From contig NC_022438.1 of NCBI RefSeq assembly GCF_000470775.1, positions 1,426,001 through 1,490,000 on the forward strand: 64,000 nt of DNA, read 5' to 3'. The stretch comes from Leifsonia xyli subsp. cynodontis DSM 46306. Lineage in GTDB: Bacteria > Actinomycetota > Actinomycetes > Actinomycetales > Microbacteriaceae. Position numbers and translations under genes: made by a program. Shown one piece after another: positions 49,745 to 56,730 of this stretch. Under the pieces are notes generated by a model. That model searched no databases and was not told the DNA's origin. It saw only the letters and a list, made by a program, of their open reading frames with translations. Numbering within the stretch: position 1 is the stretch's first letter; the number at the start of each line of letters is the position of its first letter.

Positions 49745-50415
49745 CCGATCAGCGCCCGCTGCGCATCCTGCTCGCCGACGATCAGGCGCTGGTGCGCCTG
49801 GGTTTCCGCATGGTGCTGGAGGCGGAACCCGACCTCTGCGTCGTCGGTGAGGCAGTCGACGGCGTCGAGGCGGTACGGCTGGCTGCGCAGACCCGGCCCG
49901 ATGTCATCCTGATGGATGTGCGGATGCCCGCGCTGGACGGGATCGAGGCCACGCGGCGCATCGTGGCCGCCAACCCGGAGGCGCGGATCATCATTCTGAC
50001 GACCTTCGACCTCGACGAGTACGCGTTCGGCGGCCTGCGCGCCGGTGCCAGCGGCTTCCTCCTGAAAGACGCCCGGCCGGACGATCTGACGGCGGCGATC
50101 CGCGCCGTGGCCGCGGGCGACGCGGCCGTCTCCGGCCGGGTGACCCGAGCCATGCTGGAGCTGTTCGCCGACCGGCTGCCCACGACGGAGAGCGCCGCGC
50201 CCGGCGACGACCCCGCAGCGGCCCTCACACCCCGGGAGCGCGAGATCCTGCTGGCGATCGCGGACGGGCTGACCAATGGCGAGATCGGCGCGACGTTCTA
50301 TCTGACCGAGTCGACCGTGAAGACGCATGTCGGGCGGGTGTTGTCGAAACTGCACCTGCGCGACCGTGTGCATGCCGTGATCTTCGCGTACGACAACGGT
50401 CTCGTCGACCGCTGA
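49741..50415 (+). CDS. NarL/FixJ-family response regulator
   Basis: 224 aa from GTG 49741. Receiver domain with phospho-acceptor Asp59 (VILMDVRMPALDG), Thr in ILTTFD and Lys in FLLKDA; a LuxR-type helix-turn-helix (about 160-215, LTPREREILLAIADGLTNGE, TFYLTESTVKTHVGRVLSKL). Partner of the kinase in front of it, with which it is translationally coupled. Confidence 0.95.
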   Translation: MTDQRPLRILLADDQALVRLGFRMVLEAEPDLCVVGEAVDGVEAVRLAAQTRPDVILMDVRMPALDGIEATRRIVAANPEARIIILTTFDLDEYAFGGLRAGASGFLLKDARPDDLTAAIRAVAAGDAAVSGRVTRAMLELFADRLPTTESAAPGDDPAAALTPREREILLAIADGLTNGEIGATFYLTESTVKTHVGRVLSKLHLRDRVHAVIFAYDNGLVDR

Positions 50416-50459
50416 GGCCCAGCGAACGTCACAGTGGAGGCGGCTAGGATTCTTCGAGT

Positions 50460-51632
50460 ATGACTGCGAACCTCTGGGCCGAATTAGGAAACTGGGCCAC
50501 TGCTGCCGGCGGGAACATCCTGCACGCCGCGCTGATCGTCGTCGGTGCGTTCCTGCTCAGCTGGGTGCTTCGCGTGGTGATCCGCCGCGTCGTCAAGCAG
50601 ATCGTGAGCGGGGTGAAAAAAGGCCAGAACGTCACCGACACGCAGGCTCTCGTGGCGTCGCCGCTGGCCGCCGTGCGGGTCGTCCAGCGGACTCGGACCC
50701 TGGGCTCGGTGCTCAGCAACATCGTGAACGTCACCATCGGGATCGTCACCATCATCCTGGTGGTGCAAGTCTTCGCCCCCGAAGTCCTCACCTCTTTCGC
50801 TCTCCTCACCGCCGCGATCGGCGCCGGCCTCGGTTTCGGGGCGCAAAACATCGTCAAGGACGTGCTGAACGGCCTGTTCATGGTCATGGAGGATCAGCTC
50901 GGCGTCGGGGATGTCGTCGACCTCGGCAGCGCCACCGGGGTGGTCGAGGCGGTGGGCATCCGCATCACACAGGTGCGCGATGTCAACGGCACCCTCTGGT
51001 TCGTCCGGAACGGCGAGATCCTGCGCGTGGGCAACATGTCACAGGGCTGGTCACGCGTGATCGTGGATGTCGCAGTGCCGTACGAGACGGATATCGAAGC
51101 GGTGCAGAACAAACTGATGGAGGCGGCGACCGCCCTGACGACCAGCGCGCGCTGGCGCTCCCGCGTTCTCGAGAAGCCCGAGCTCTGGGGGCTGGAGTCG
51201 ATCTCCGCCGACGCGATGGTGGTCCGCATCGTGCTCAAGACGCGCACCACAGCGAAAGACGATGTCTCGCGGGAGCTCCGCTTGCGGCTGAAGGGTGCGG
51301 TGGACGAACTCGGTGTCAAACTGCCGTCGCTCTCCGCCGTGGTGCTGAGCGGGTTCGACGGAGCGGGCAGCGTGGGCGGCGCCAAGCCGCCCCGGACGCG
51401 GCCGACTCCGACGATCCCGCCCCCGCCGCTCAAGGGGCGGAAGGCTCGCGCAGCCGCAGGGCGCGGGGCGGGATCGGTGCCGGACCCGGGCGCGATCCGC
51501 ATCCGGCCAGCAGCCGAGAATCCGCCAGGTGCGAAACCGGCGACACCGAAACCCGCCGACAAGCCCGCCGTGCCACCGCGCGGCCGGCAGGCTCCCCCGT
51601 CCGAGCCCGGAACCGACCATCCGACGGAGTGA
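50460..51632 (+). CDS. MscS-family mechanosensitive channel
   Basis: 390 aa. Two to three membrane helices; the pore-lining helix is AIGAGLGFGAQNIVKDVLNG (about 121-140), then the beta-domain (GDVVDLGSATGVVEAVGIRI) . The C-terminus, from about 300, is an unusually long Pro/Arg-rich tail (PPRTRPTPTIPPPPLKGRK) with no fold. The channel relieves osmotic downshock. The truncated haemoglobin gene starts two bases after its stop. Confidence 0.92.
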   Translation: MTANLWAELGNWATAAGGNILHAALIVVGAFLLSWVLRVVIRRVVKQIVSGVKKGQNVTDTQALVASPLAAVRVVQRTRTLGSVLSNIVNVTIGIVTIILVVQVFAPEVLTSFALLTAAIGAGLGFGAQNIVKDVLNGLFMVMEDQLGVGDVVDLGSATGVVEAVGIRITQVRDVNGTLWFVRNGEILRVGNMSQGWSRVIVDVAVPYETDIEAVQNKLMEAATALTTSARWRSRVLEKPELWGLESISADAMVVRIVLKTRTTAKDDVSRELRLRLKGAVDELGVKLPSLSAVVLSGFDGAGSVGGAKPPRTRPTPTIPPPPLKGRKARAAAGRGAGSVPDPGAIRIRPAAENPPGAKPATPKPADKPAVPPRGRQAPPSEPGTDHPTE

Positions 51633-51633
51633 T

Positions 51634-52041
51634 ATGATCGGCATTCCCGTCGGGCCGCCTGCCGGCCCGTCGTTCTTCGAGCAGATCGGCGGTCACGAGG
51701 CCTTCCGCCGTCTGGTCGATGCGTTCTACCGCGGCGTCGCCGCCGACCCGGTGCTGAGGCCGATGTATCCGGAGGAGGATCTCGAACCGGCCGCCGAACG
51801 ACTGACGCTGTTCTTGGAGCAGTACTGGGGCGGTCCCGGCGCCTACAGCGAACAACGCGGCCATCCGCGTCTGTGGATGCGCCATCTGCCCTTCCGGGTG
51901 AATCCTGACGCACGCGACCGCTGGCTCGCGCACATGCGCGCCGCCGTCCTCGAACTCGCCCTTCCGCCGCTGCAAGAGGAGACCCTCTGGAGCTATCTGG
52001 AGCGCGCGGCGTTCGCCATGGTCAACACCTTCGAGGAGTAG
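51634..52041 (+). CDS. Truncated haemoglobin (group II, GlbO-like)
   Basis: 135 aa from ATG 51634. SFFEQIGGHEAFRRLVDAFY, PMYPEEDLEPAAERLTLFLE and WMRHLPFRVNPDARDRWLAH (proximal His in RHLPF) mark group II truncated globins. Such proteins bind oxygen or nitric oxide. Two bases after mscS, so co-transcribed with it. Confidence 0.94.
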   Translation: MIGIPVGPPAGPSFFEQIGGHEAFRRLVDAFYRGVAADPVLRPMYPEEDLEPAAERLTLFLEQYWGGPGAYSEQRGHPRLWMRHLPFRVNPDARDRWLAHMRAAVLELALPPLQEETLWSYLERAAFAMVNTFEE

Positions 52042-52153
52042 ACCACCCGCGGCGCCCGGCTGCGTCGTCGCCGGCGACGGACCCGCCGGTTCGGAATCCT
52101 CCTGCCGGGGCACGACAGATGTCTTCCGGTTTCGTCGCGCGCAGCAGGGCGGG

Positions 52154-52846
52154 TCAGAGGCGGAGGGTCCAGGCCTGGCGACGGACAAGGGTGTGACCGC
52201 GCTTGGTGCTGAGACGGGTCCAGGGGCCGGTCTCCAGGATGCTGACCTCCTGGTCGACGGCGAGGAAACCGAGACTCTCCGCGGCGAACGCGGCACCAGC
52301 GGGCACGTACTCGAGTCCCTCGATCTCGCGGCCCCACACCTCGGCGCGGACCCGCTGGACCAGCGACTCACCGGTGCCCGGCGGGAGCGCGTCTGCGACC
52401 TCGGCGATACCGGCACGGGCGGTCTCCGTCAGCAAGGCAGCGCTCGTCTCACCGACCTTGCGCCAGCCGCCGCGGGGCGGGGAGATGCCCGCCCAGGTGA
52501 CGGTGGAGACTTCCAGGGGCAGCCGGATTTCGATCGGCTCAGCCGTTCCGTCCGCACCTGCCGCGTCCGCAGCTTCGCCCACGCGCGCGACCCGGTCGAG
52601 GAGGGAACGGATCGGCACGACCGCATCGAAGGCCACCTCCGGAGCGGTGACGAACGTGCGCAGGCCCAGCACCGTCGGAGTCTGGTCAAGCAGCCCGCGG
52701 GGGTAGAGGCTCGCGGTGTACACCGCGAGCACGCCCGATCCCGCGATCAGACGCGCAGAGCCCTCCTCGACACGGGCGGCCCGCGAAAGATAGGTTTGCA
52801 GGTCGAGGGCGGCGAGGCTGTCCCGGAGAGAAAACGACTGGCTCAT
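52154..52846 (-). CDS. Conserved actinobacterial hypothetical protein
   Basis: 230 aa, no signal peptide or membrane segment. N-terminal SFSLRDSLAALDLQTYLSRA, an acidic middle and VPAGAAFAAESLGFLAVDQE near the end. The look is that of a conserved cytoplasmic protein in Microbacteriaceae. No domain recognised. Divergent from tesB, 39 bases apart. Confidence 0.65.
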   Translation of the reverse strand: MSQSFSLRDSLAALDLQTYLSRAARVEEGSARLIAGSGVLAVYTASLYPRGLLDQTPTVLGLRTFVTAPEVAFDAVVPIRSLLDRVARVGEAADAAGADGTAEPIEIRLPLEVSTVTWAGISPPRGGWRKVGETSAALLTETARAGIAEVADALPPGTGESLVQRVRAEVWGREIEGLEYVPAGAAFAAESLGFLAVDQEVSILETGPWTRLSTKRGHTLVRRQAWTLRL

Positions 52847-52885
52847 CTGCCCTCTAAGATACTAGAGAAACCGGACGGAGGAACA

Positions 52886-53752
52886 GTGAAGCCCCTCGCC
52901 TCGCTCCTGACCGCGCTCGATCTGACGGACACCGGCGCCCGCACCGACGAGAACATCTTCACCGGTCTCTCGCAGTGGATGCCGCTCGGACGTGTCTTCG
53001 GCGGTCAGGTGCTCGCGCAGTCGATCGTGGCCGCGACCCGGACCGTCGCCGGCGAGCGCCCCATCCACTCGATGCACGGCTACTTCCTGCGTCCGGGCGA
53101 CGTCGACTTGCCGATCATGTTCTCCGTGGACCGCATCCACGACGGCCGCTCGTTCTCGACGCGGCGCACGCAGGCATACCAGAACGGCCTGCCGATCCTG
53201 TCGATGATCGCGTCCTTCCAGACCGGGGAGGCCGGCCTGGAGCACCAGATCGCGATGCCCGAGGGGATGCCCGATCCCGAGACGCTGCCGGACTCGGCCG
53301 TGACACTGGAGGACACGCAGCACCCGGTCGCCCAGTACTGGAGCAGCCAGCGTCCGTTCGACACCCGTCACATTCCGTCGCCGGTGTACCTCAGCGTCGA
53401 AGGCGAGCACGTCGCGCACCAAGCAGTGTGGTTCCGCGCGGTCGGCGATCTGCCGGACGACTCGGCGCTGCACACCGCCGCGCTGGTCTACGCCAGCGAC
53501 TACACGATCATGGAGTCGGTCCTGCGCCGCCACGGCATCGCCTGGGCGACGCCGGGCCTCAAAGCCGCGAGCCTCGACCACGCGATGTGGTGGCACCGGC
53601 CGGCGCGTGTGGACGAGTGGCTGCTGTACACGCAGGAGTCGCCGAGCGCCAGCGGCGGTCGCGGACTGGCCCTCGGGCGGATCTACAGCCGCGACGGCCG
53701 GCTCGTGGCGAGCGTCGCCCAGGAGGCGACGATCCGGGTGCCGGGCGAGTGA
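52886..53752 (+). CDS. tesB: Acyl-CoA thioesterase II
   Basis: 288 aa from GTG 52886 (ACGGAGGAACA before it). Two hot-dog domains: GRVFGGQVLAQSIVAATRTV (about 34-53), MHGYFLRPGDVDLPIMFSVD, and HAMWWHRPARVDEWLLYTQE with GRGLALGRIYSRDGRLVASV in the second. It cleaves medium to long acyl-CoA thioesters. Ends against a convergent anti-sigma gene, with a shared hairpin. Confidence 0.94.
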   Translation: MKPLASLLTALDLTDTGARTDENIFTGLSQWMPLGRVFGGQVLAQSIVAATRTVAGERPIHSMHGYFLRPGDVDLPIMFSVDRIHDGRSFSTRRTQAYQNGLPILSMIASFQTGEAGLEHQIAMPEGMPDPETLPDSAVTLEDTQHPVAQYWSSQRPFDTRHIPSPVYLSVEGEHVAHQAVWFRAVGDLPDDSALHTAALVYASDYTIMESVLRRHGIAWATPGLKAASLDHAMWWHRPARVDEWLLYTQESPSASGGRGLALGRIYSRDGRLVASVAQEATIRVPGE

Positions 53753-53755
53753 CCG

Positions 53756-54580
53756 TCACCCGATCGTGCTGCGCAGCAGCACGATCGGGCCATCGGCCGC
53801 GCGGATGTCAATGGAGGCGATTTCCGCGAGCGGCACGGAGGTCGTCGCCGTCGGCGTGGCGGTGGTGCCTTGCCGGGCGGTCCAGGTCGAGACCGGTGTC
53901 TCACGGCCGGCGCGGTCGGTGACGACCATCGAGTACGTCCAGGTGCGGCCGTCGCCGCCGGGTGGGCGGGCGTAACGGCAACGCGAGTCGATGCGCGTGC
54001 CCCAGGGCTCCCTCGTCAGAACGAGGTCGGCGCTCAGCGTGCTCGGCACGACCTTCTCCATCGCAACGCGGCGCTCGGGCGAAGGCGAACTCGACGGAAA
54101 CAGGAACGGCAGGGCAACGACCAGCACACCCGCGAGTGCGGCCGCGGCAGCGGTCGCGATCACGCCGAGGAGCAAGCGGGCGCGGACGCGGCGGCGTCTG
54201 GCCGCGCGCAGGAGGGATGGGAAGACATCGGCGCCGACGGGAGGGACGTCGGCAGAGGCGGGCCAAGCGTCGCGCGCCACCGCGCGGCCGTCATCGCCGC
54301 TGGCCGCAGGGTCGCCCTCGCGAGCGGCGGACGCCAGAGCGGAGGCGGCAGCGCCGCTGACGAACGACCGGCCGAGTGCCGGATGCGTCGTCCCCACCAA
54401 TTCGAACGCCTGCTCGCGCGGAAGCCGGGCGAGCAGCCCCGGCATCCCGGCCAGTTCGGCGACCGCCGCGGCGCACGGCAGGCAGCGGCTCAGGTGCTCC
54501 TCGAAGGCGCGGCGCTCGGCCGGTGCGAGGGCGCCGAGCACGTAGGCGGCATCCCAGGCGGCGATGTCATCATCGGTCAT
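53756..54580 (-). CDS. Zinc-binding anti-sigma factor (RslA/RskA-like)
   Basis: 274 aa. N-terminal ZAS domain with WDAAYVLGALAPAERRAFEE and HLSRCLPC (His29, Cys33, Cys36), one membrane helix at about 136-158 (LLGVIATAAAAALAGVLVVA) and an extracytoplasmic RskA-like domain (EPWGTRIDSRCRYARP). The ZAS holds the sigma factor until oxidation or another signal releases it. The ATG overlaps the sigma stop (ATGA 54577-54580), the standard arrangement. Confidence 0.92.
   Translation of the reverse strand: MTDDDIAAWDAAYVLGALAPAERRAFEEHLSRCLPCAAAVAELAGMPGLLARLPREQAFELVGTTHPALGRSFVSGAAASALASAAREGDPAASGDDGRAVARDAWPASADVPPVGADVFPSLLRAARRRRVRARLLLGVIATAAAAALAGVLVVALPFLFPSSSPSPERRVAMEKVVPSTLSADLVLTREPWGTRIDSRCRYARPPGGDGRTWTYSMVVTDRAGRETPVSTWTARQGTTATPTATTSVPLAEIASIDIRAADGPIVLLRSTIG
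53759..53789. terminator. Perfect hairpin in the last codons of the anti-sigma gene
   Basis: Arms CCCGATCGTGCTGC and GCAGCACGATCGGG, 14 bp, loop GCA. It lies in the last eleven codons of the minus-strand anti-sigma gene and seven bases after the tesB stop, so it can stop tesB transcripts. Confidence 0.6.
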
Positions 54581-55089
54581 CGCTCGGTCACCCCCCGTTC
54601 CTGCAGCGAGAGCCGAAGAGCCCGCAAACCGTAGTGGAGGCGCGATTTCACGGTTCCTTCCGGAATGTCGAGTTCGCGGGAGATCTCCGCGATGGAACGG
54701 TCTCCATAGTAGGCGTGGACGAGCACGGCACGGTGCTCATCCGAGAGCCCCGCCAGCGCGTCGCTAACGATCTGGGCGTCGAGCGCCGCGTCGGAGTCTC
54801 TGGCCACGGCGGCGCGCTCGGGGAGGGCGCCGGTGCCGATCTCGTGACGAGTGTGGGCGCTGCGCCGGTCGTCGATCACAAGGTTTCGCGCCACCGTGAA
54901 CAGCCAGGCGCGCGCCGACTGGTGAGACTGGTCCAGCACCGACGGCTTCCGCCAGGCGCGCAGCAACGTCTCCTGAACCACGTCGTCCGCCATCGCCCGA
55001 TCGCTGGTGAGGCGCACCACGTAGCGCCACAAGGCTTGCGCGTGCTCATCGTGGAGTTGGCGGAGCAGACGCGCATCCTCACCTGACAT
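54577..55089 (-). CDS. ECF sigma factor, SigL-like
   Basis: 170 aa from ATG 55089 with GGAAGGGGGTGGGA before it; a longer frame exists but would run through the promoter. Sigma2 region (about 10-75: LHDEHAQALWRYVVRLTSDR, DDVVQETLLRAWRKPSVLD) and sigma4 (about 112-165: LDAQIVSDALAGLSDEHRAV, SIAEISRELDIPEGTVKSRL). The putative promoter upstream, TGAACC-N16-CGTGAG, fits the M. tuberculosis SigL consensus as I recall it, and the gene is paired with a ZAS anti-sigma as SigL-RslA are. So it probably controls itself and the divergent Rieske and DUF2231 genes. Confidence 0.9.
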   Translation of the reverse strand: MSGEDARLLRQLHDEHAQALWRYVVRLTSDRAMADDVVQETLLRAWRKPSVLDQSHQSARAWLFTVARNLVIDDRRSAHTRHEIGTGALPERAAVARDSDAALDAQIVSDALAGLSDEHRAVLVHAYYGDRSIAEISRELDIPEGTVKSRLHYGLRALRLSLQERGVTER

Positions 55090-55107
55090 TCCCACCCCCT
55101 TCCGGTT

Positions 55108-55135
55108 CTCACGAAATGGGCTATGAAAAGGTTCA
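55108..55135 (-). promoter_or_regulatory. SigL-type promoter of the sigma gene
   Basis: TGAACC (55135-55130), 16 bases, CGTGAG (55113-55108). The start point would be near 55101, 12 bases before the ATG. Half of the 10-base inverted repeat below. Confidence 0.62.
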
Positions 55136-55155
55136 TACACACCGGATGAACCTTT
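55127..55155. repeat. Inverted repeat joining two -35 elements
   Basis: AAAGGTTCAT (55127-55136) and ATGAACCTTT (55146-55155), perfect 10-bp arms, 9-base spacer. Each arm contains TGAACC reading outward, so it is two back-to-back -35 elements or an operator covering them. Confidence 0.75.
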
Positions 55156-55174
55156 CCGGAAGAGCTGCCGTGGA
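55147..55174 (+). promoter_or_regulatory. SigL-type promoter of the Rieske gene
   Basis: TGAACC (55147-55152), 16 bases, CGTGGA (55169-55174). Mirrors the sigma promoter with the same spacing. Confidence 0.6.
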
Positions 55175-55215
55175 TACGGTAAGAACGACATTCCACATGA
55201 CTGAAAGGGACACCC

Positions 55216-55686
55216 ATGTCCGACTCGACTCCGCTCACTCGCCGCGCCCTCGTGCAGATCGGTGGCGCAACCGCTGCCGGCGCGGGCACACTCCTGCTCG
55301 CCGCCTGCGCCACCGGAACCACAGGAGGCGGCTCCGGATCGGGGTCCGGCTCCGGAGGAACGACAGGAACGGGAGGAACAGAAGGCACCGGCGGAACAAC
55401 CACAGTGGCGCTGTCCGCCATCCCGGTCGGGGGCGCGGTGTCCGTCTCCATCGGCTCCACACCGGTCGTCGTCTCACAGCCGACCGCCGGGAACGTCATC
55501 GCGTTCAGCGCGGTCTGTACCCACCAGGGCTGCACGGTCGCCCCGAAAGGCAAGGAATTCGACTGCCCGTGCCACGGCTCGCGCTTCGACGCCAGCACCG
55601 GCGATGCCCTGAGCGGACCAGCACGCGACCCCCTCAAGAAGCTCACGGCTTCCGTTTCGGGCGACACGGTCACGGTCACCGCTTAG
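55216..55686 (+). CDS. Rieske [2Fe-2S] lipoprotein
   Basis: 156 aa. A twin-arginine start (LTRRALVQIGG, Arg9-Arg10) leads to a lipobox LLAAC31, so the protein is exported folded and lipid-anchored outside. A Gly/Ser/Thr linker (32-62) is followed by the Rieske fold: CTHQGC (Cys101, His103, Cys106) and CPCHGS (Cys117, Cys119, His120), cluster ligands plus a disulfide. It resembles the soluble part of a bc1 Rieske protein but with no bc genes nearby; an electron carrier on the cell surface is my inference. Likely SigL-controlled. Confidence 0.93.
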   Translation: MSDSTPLTRRALVQIGGATAAGAGTLLLAACATGTTGGGSGSGSGSGGTTGTGGTEGTGGTTTVALSAIPVGGAVSVSIGSTPVVVSQPTAGNVIAFSAVCTHQGCTVAPKGKEFDCPCHGSRFDASTGDALSGPARDPLKKLTASVSGDTVTVTA

Positions 55687-55701
55687 TCAGGAGGTCACGG
55701 C

Positions 55702-56211
55702 ATGAAAATCAACGGGCTCCCCCTGCATCCGCTCCTGGTCCATTTCGTTGTCGTGCTCGTGCCGCTGGCTGCGATCTGCGCTGTTCTCGTGCCGATCTGG
55801 CCGGCCGCCCGGCGCCGTCTGGGCATCGTGACGCCGCTGCTCGCCCTGCTCAATATGGCCCTCGTGCCGATCGTCACCGACGCCGGCGAGTGGCTTCAGA
55901 AGCGTGTGCCGCCGACACCGCTGATCGAACAGCACGCGGCACTCGGGCGGATGCTCTACCCGTGGGTCATCGCGGTGTTCGTGTTCGCCGCAGTGCAATG
56001 GTCGTGGTTCTCCTTCTTCGACCGGGAGGACTCGCCGCGACGACCCCCGGCGGTCGTACGCCGGGTGGTGACCGTGGTGCTCGCCGCGATCGCCCTCGGA
56101 CTCGCGATCGGGTCGACAGTGGAGGTGATCCTGATCGGCGAGGCCGGTGCGCGGGCGATCTGGGAGAACTCGTTCAGCCCGACACCGCTACCGGAGACGC
56201 CGACGCCCTGA
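55702..56211 (+). CDS. DUF2231 membrane protein
   Basis: 169 aa with four hydrophobic segments (about 9-33, 44-58, 90-108, 123-145). MKINGLPLHPLLVHFVVVLV carries the GxPxHPxxVHF motif of DUF2231, whose histidines could bind a metal or haem. It lies 15 bases after the Rieske gene, probably in one transcript. A joint redox role in the envelope is possible but unproven. Confidence 0.85.
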   Translation: MKINGLPLHPLLVHFVVVLVPLAAICAVLVPIWPAARRRLGIVTPLLALLNMALVPIVTDAGEWLQKRVPPTPLIEQHAALGRMLYPWVIAVFVFAAVQWSWFSFFDREDSPRRPPAVVRRVVTVVLAAIALGLAIGSTVEVILIGEAGARAIWENSFSPTPLPETPTP

Positions 56212-56233
56212 GCGGACAAGACCGGCGAGCCGG

Positions 56234-56720
56234 TCAGCCGCGCTTGGCGAACGCGACGGGCTCGCCCAAATAGGGCGTCCACACCGCGCGCTCGCGGTCA
56301 TCGATCCGCCGTGGGCGCTGGCTGGCCGTGTCCACCAGCACGATCGTGGTCACGGCACGCGAGAACAGCGTCCGCGGCTGCGCACCCTCCGGCGACCAGA
56401 CCTCATAGCAAACATCGAGGCTCGCACCGCCCAGACGGCCGAGCCAGAGCTGGACGTCCAGCGGCTGACGCAGGTACGGGAGGGGCGCGAGGTACTCGAT
56501 CTCCTGCCGTGCGATCAGCGTGAGGGTGTCCGCCCCCGGTCGGCCGTCGAGGATGGCGGTCGATCCGCCGACGGCCTCGCCGCTGCCGGTCTGGTCTTCG
56601 GTCAGCCAGAACGCCTCGATGCTGCGCCTCCTCGAGGAGGCGCAGCATCTCGGCGTTGTTGACATGACCGTACGCGTCGAGGTCGCTCCAGCGGAGTTTG
56701 ATCGGAACGTGCAGTCGCAT
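56234..56720 (-). pseudogene. Acyl-CoA thioesterase (4HBT), frameshifted at a palindrome
   Basis: ATG 56720 begins MRLHVPIKLRWSDLDAYGHV and NNAEMLRLLEEA, the 4HBT hot-dog start with catalytic Asp. The next frame then carries IEAFWLTEDQTGSGEAVGGS and DTLTLIARQEIEYLAPLPYL to the stop at 56234. Joined it is about 160 aa. The shift is an extra base in GCGCAGCATC (expected GCGCGCATC), at the edge of a perfect 32-bp palindrome (56618-56649). The gene lies 10 bases after ettA in the same direction. Confidence 0.85.
56618..56649. repeat. Perfect 32-bp palindrome
   Basis: GATGCTGCGCCTCCTC followed by its exact reverse complement, no spacer. The right arm includes the inserted base that breaks the thioesterase gene. 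Confidence 0.92.
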
Positions 56721-56730
56721 ACCGGTCACC

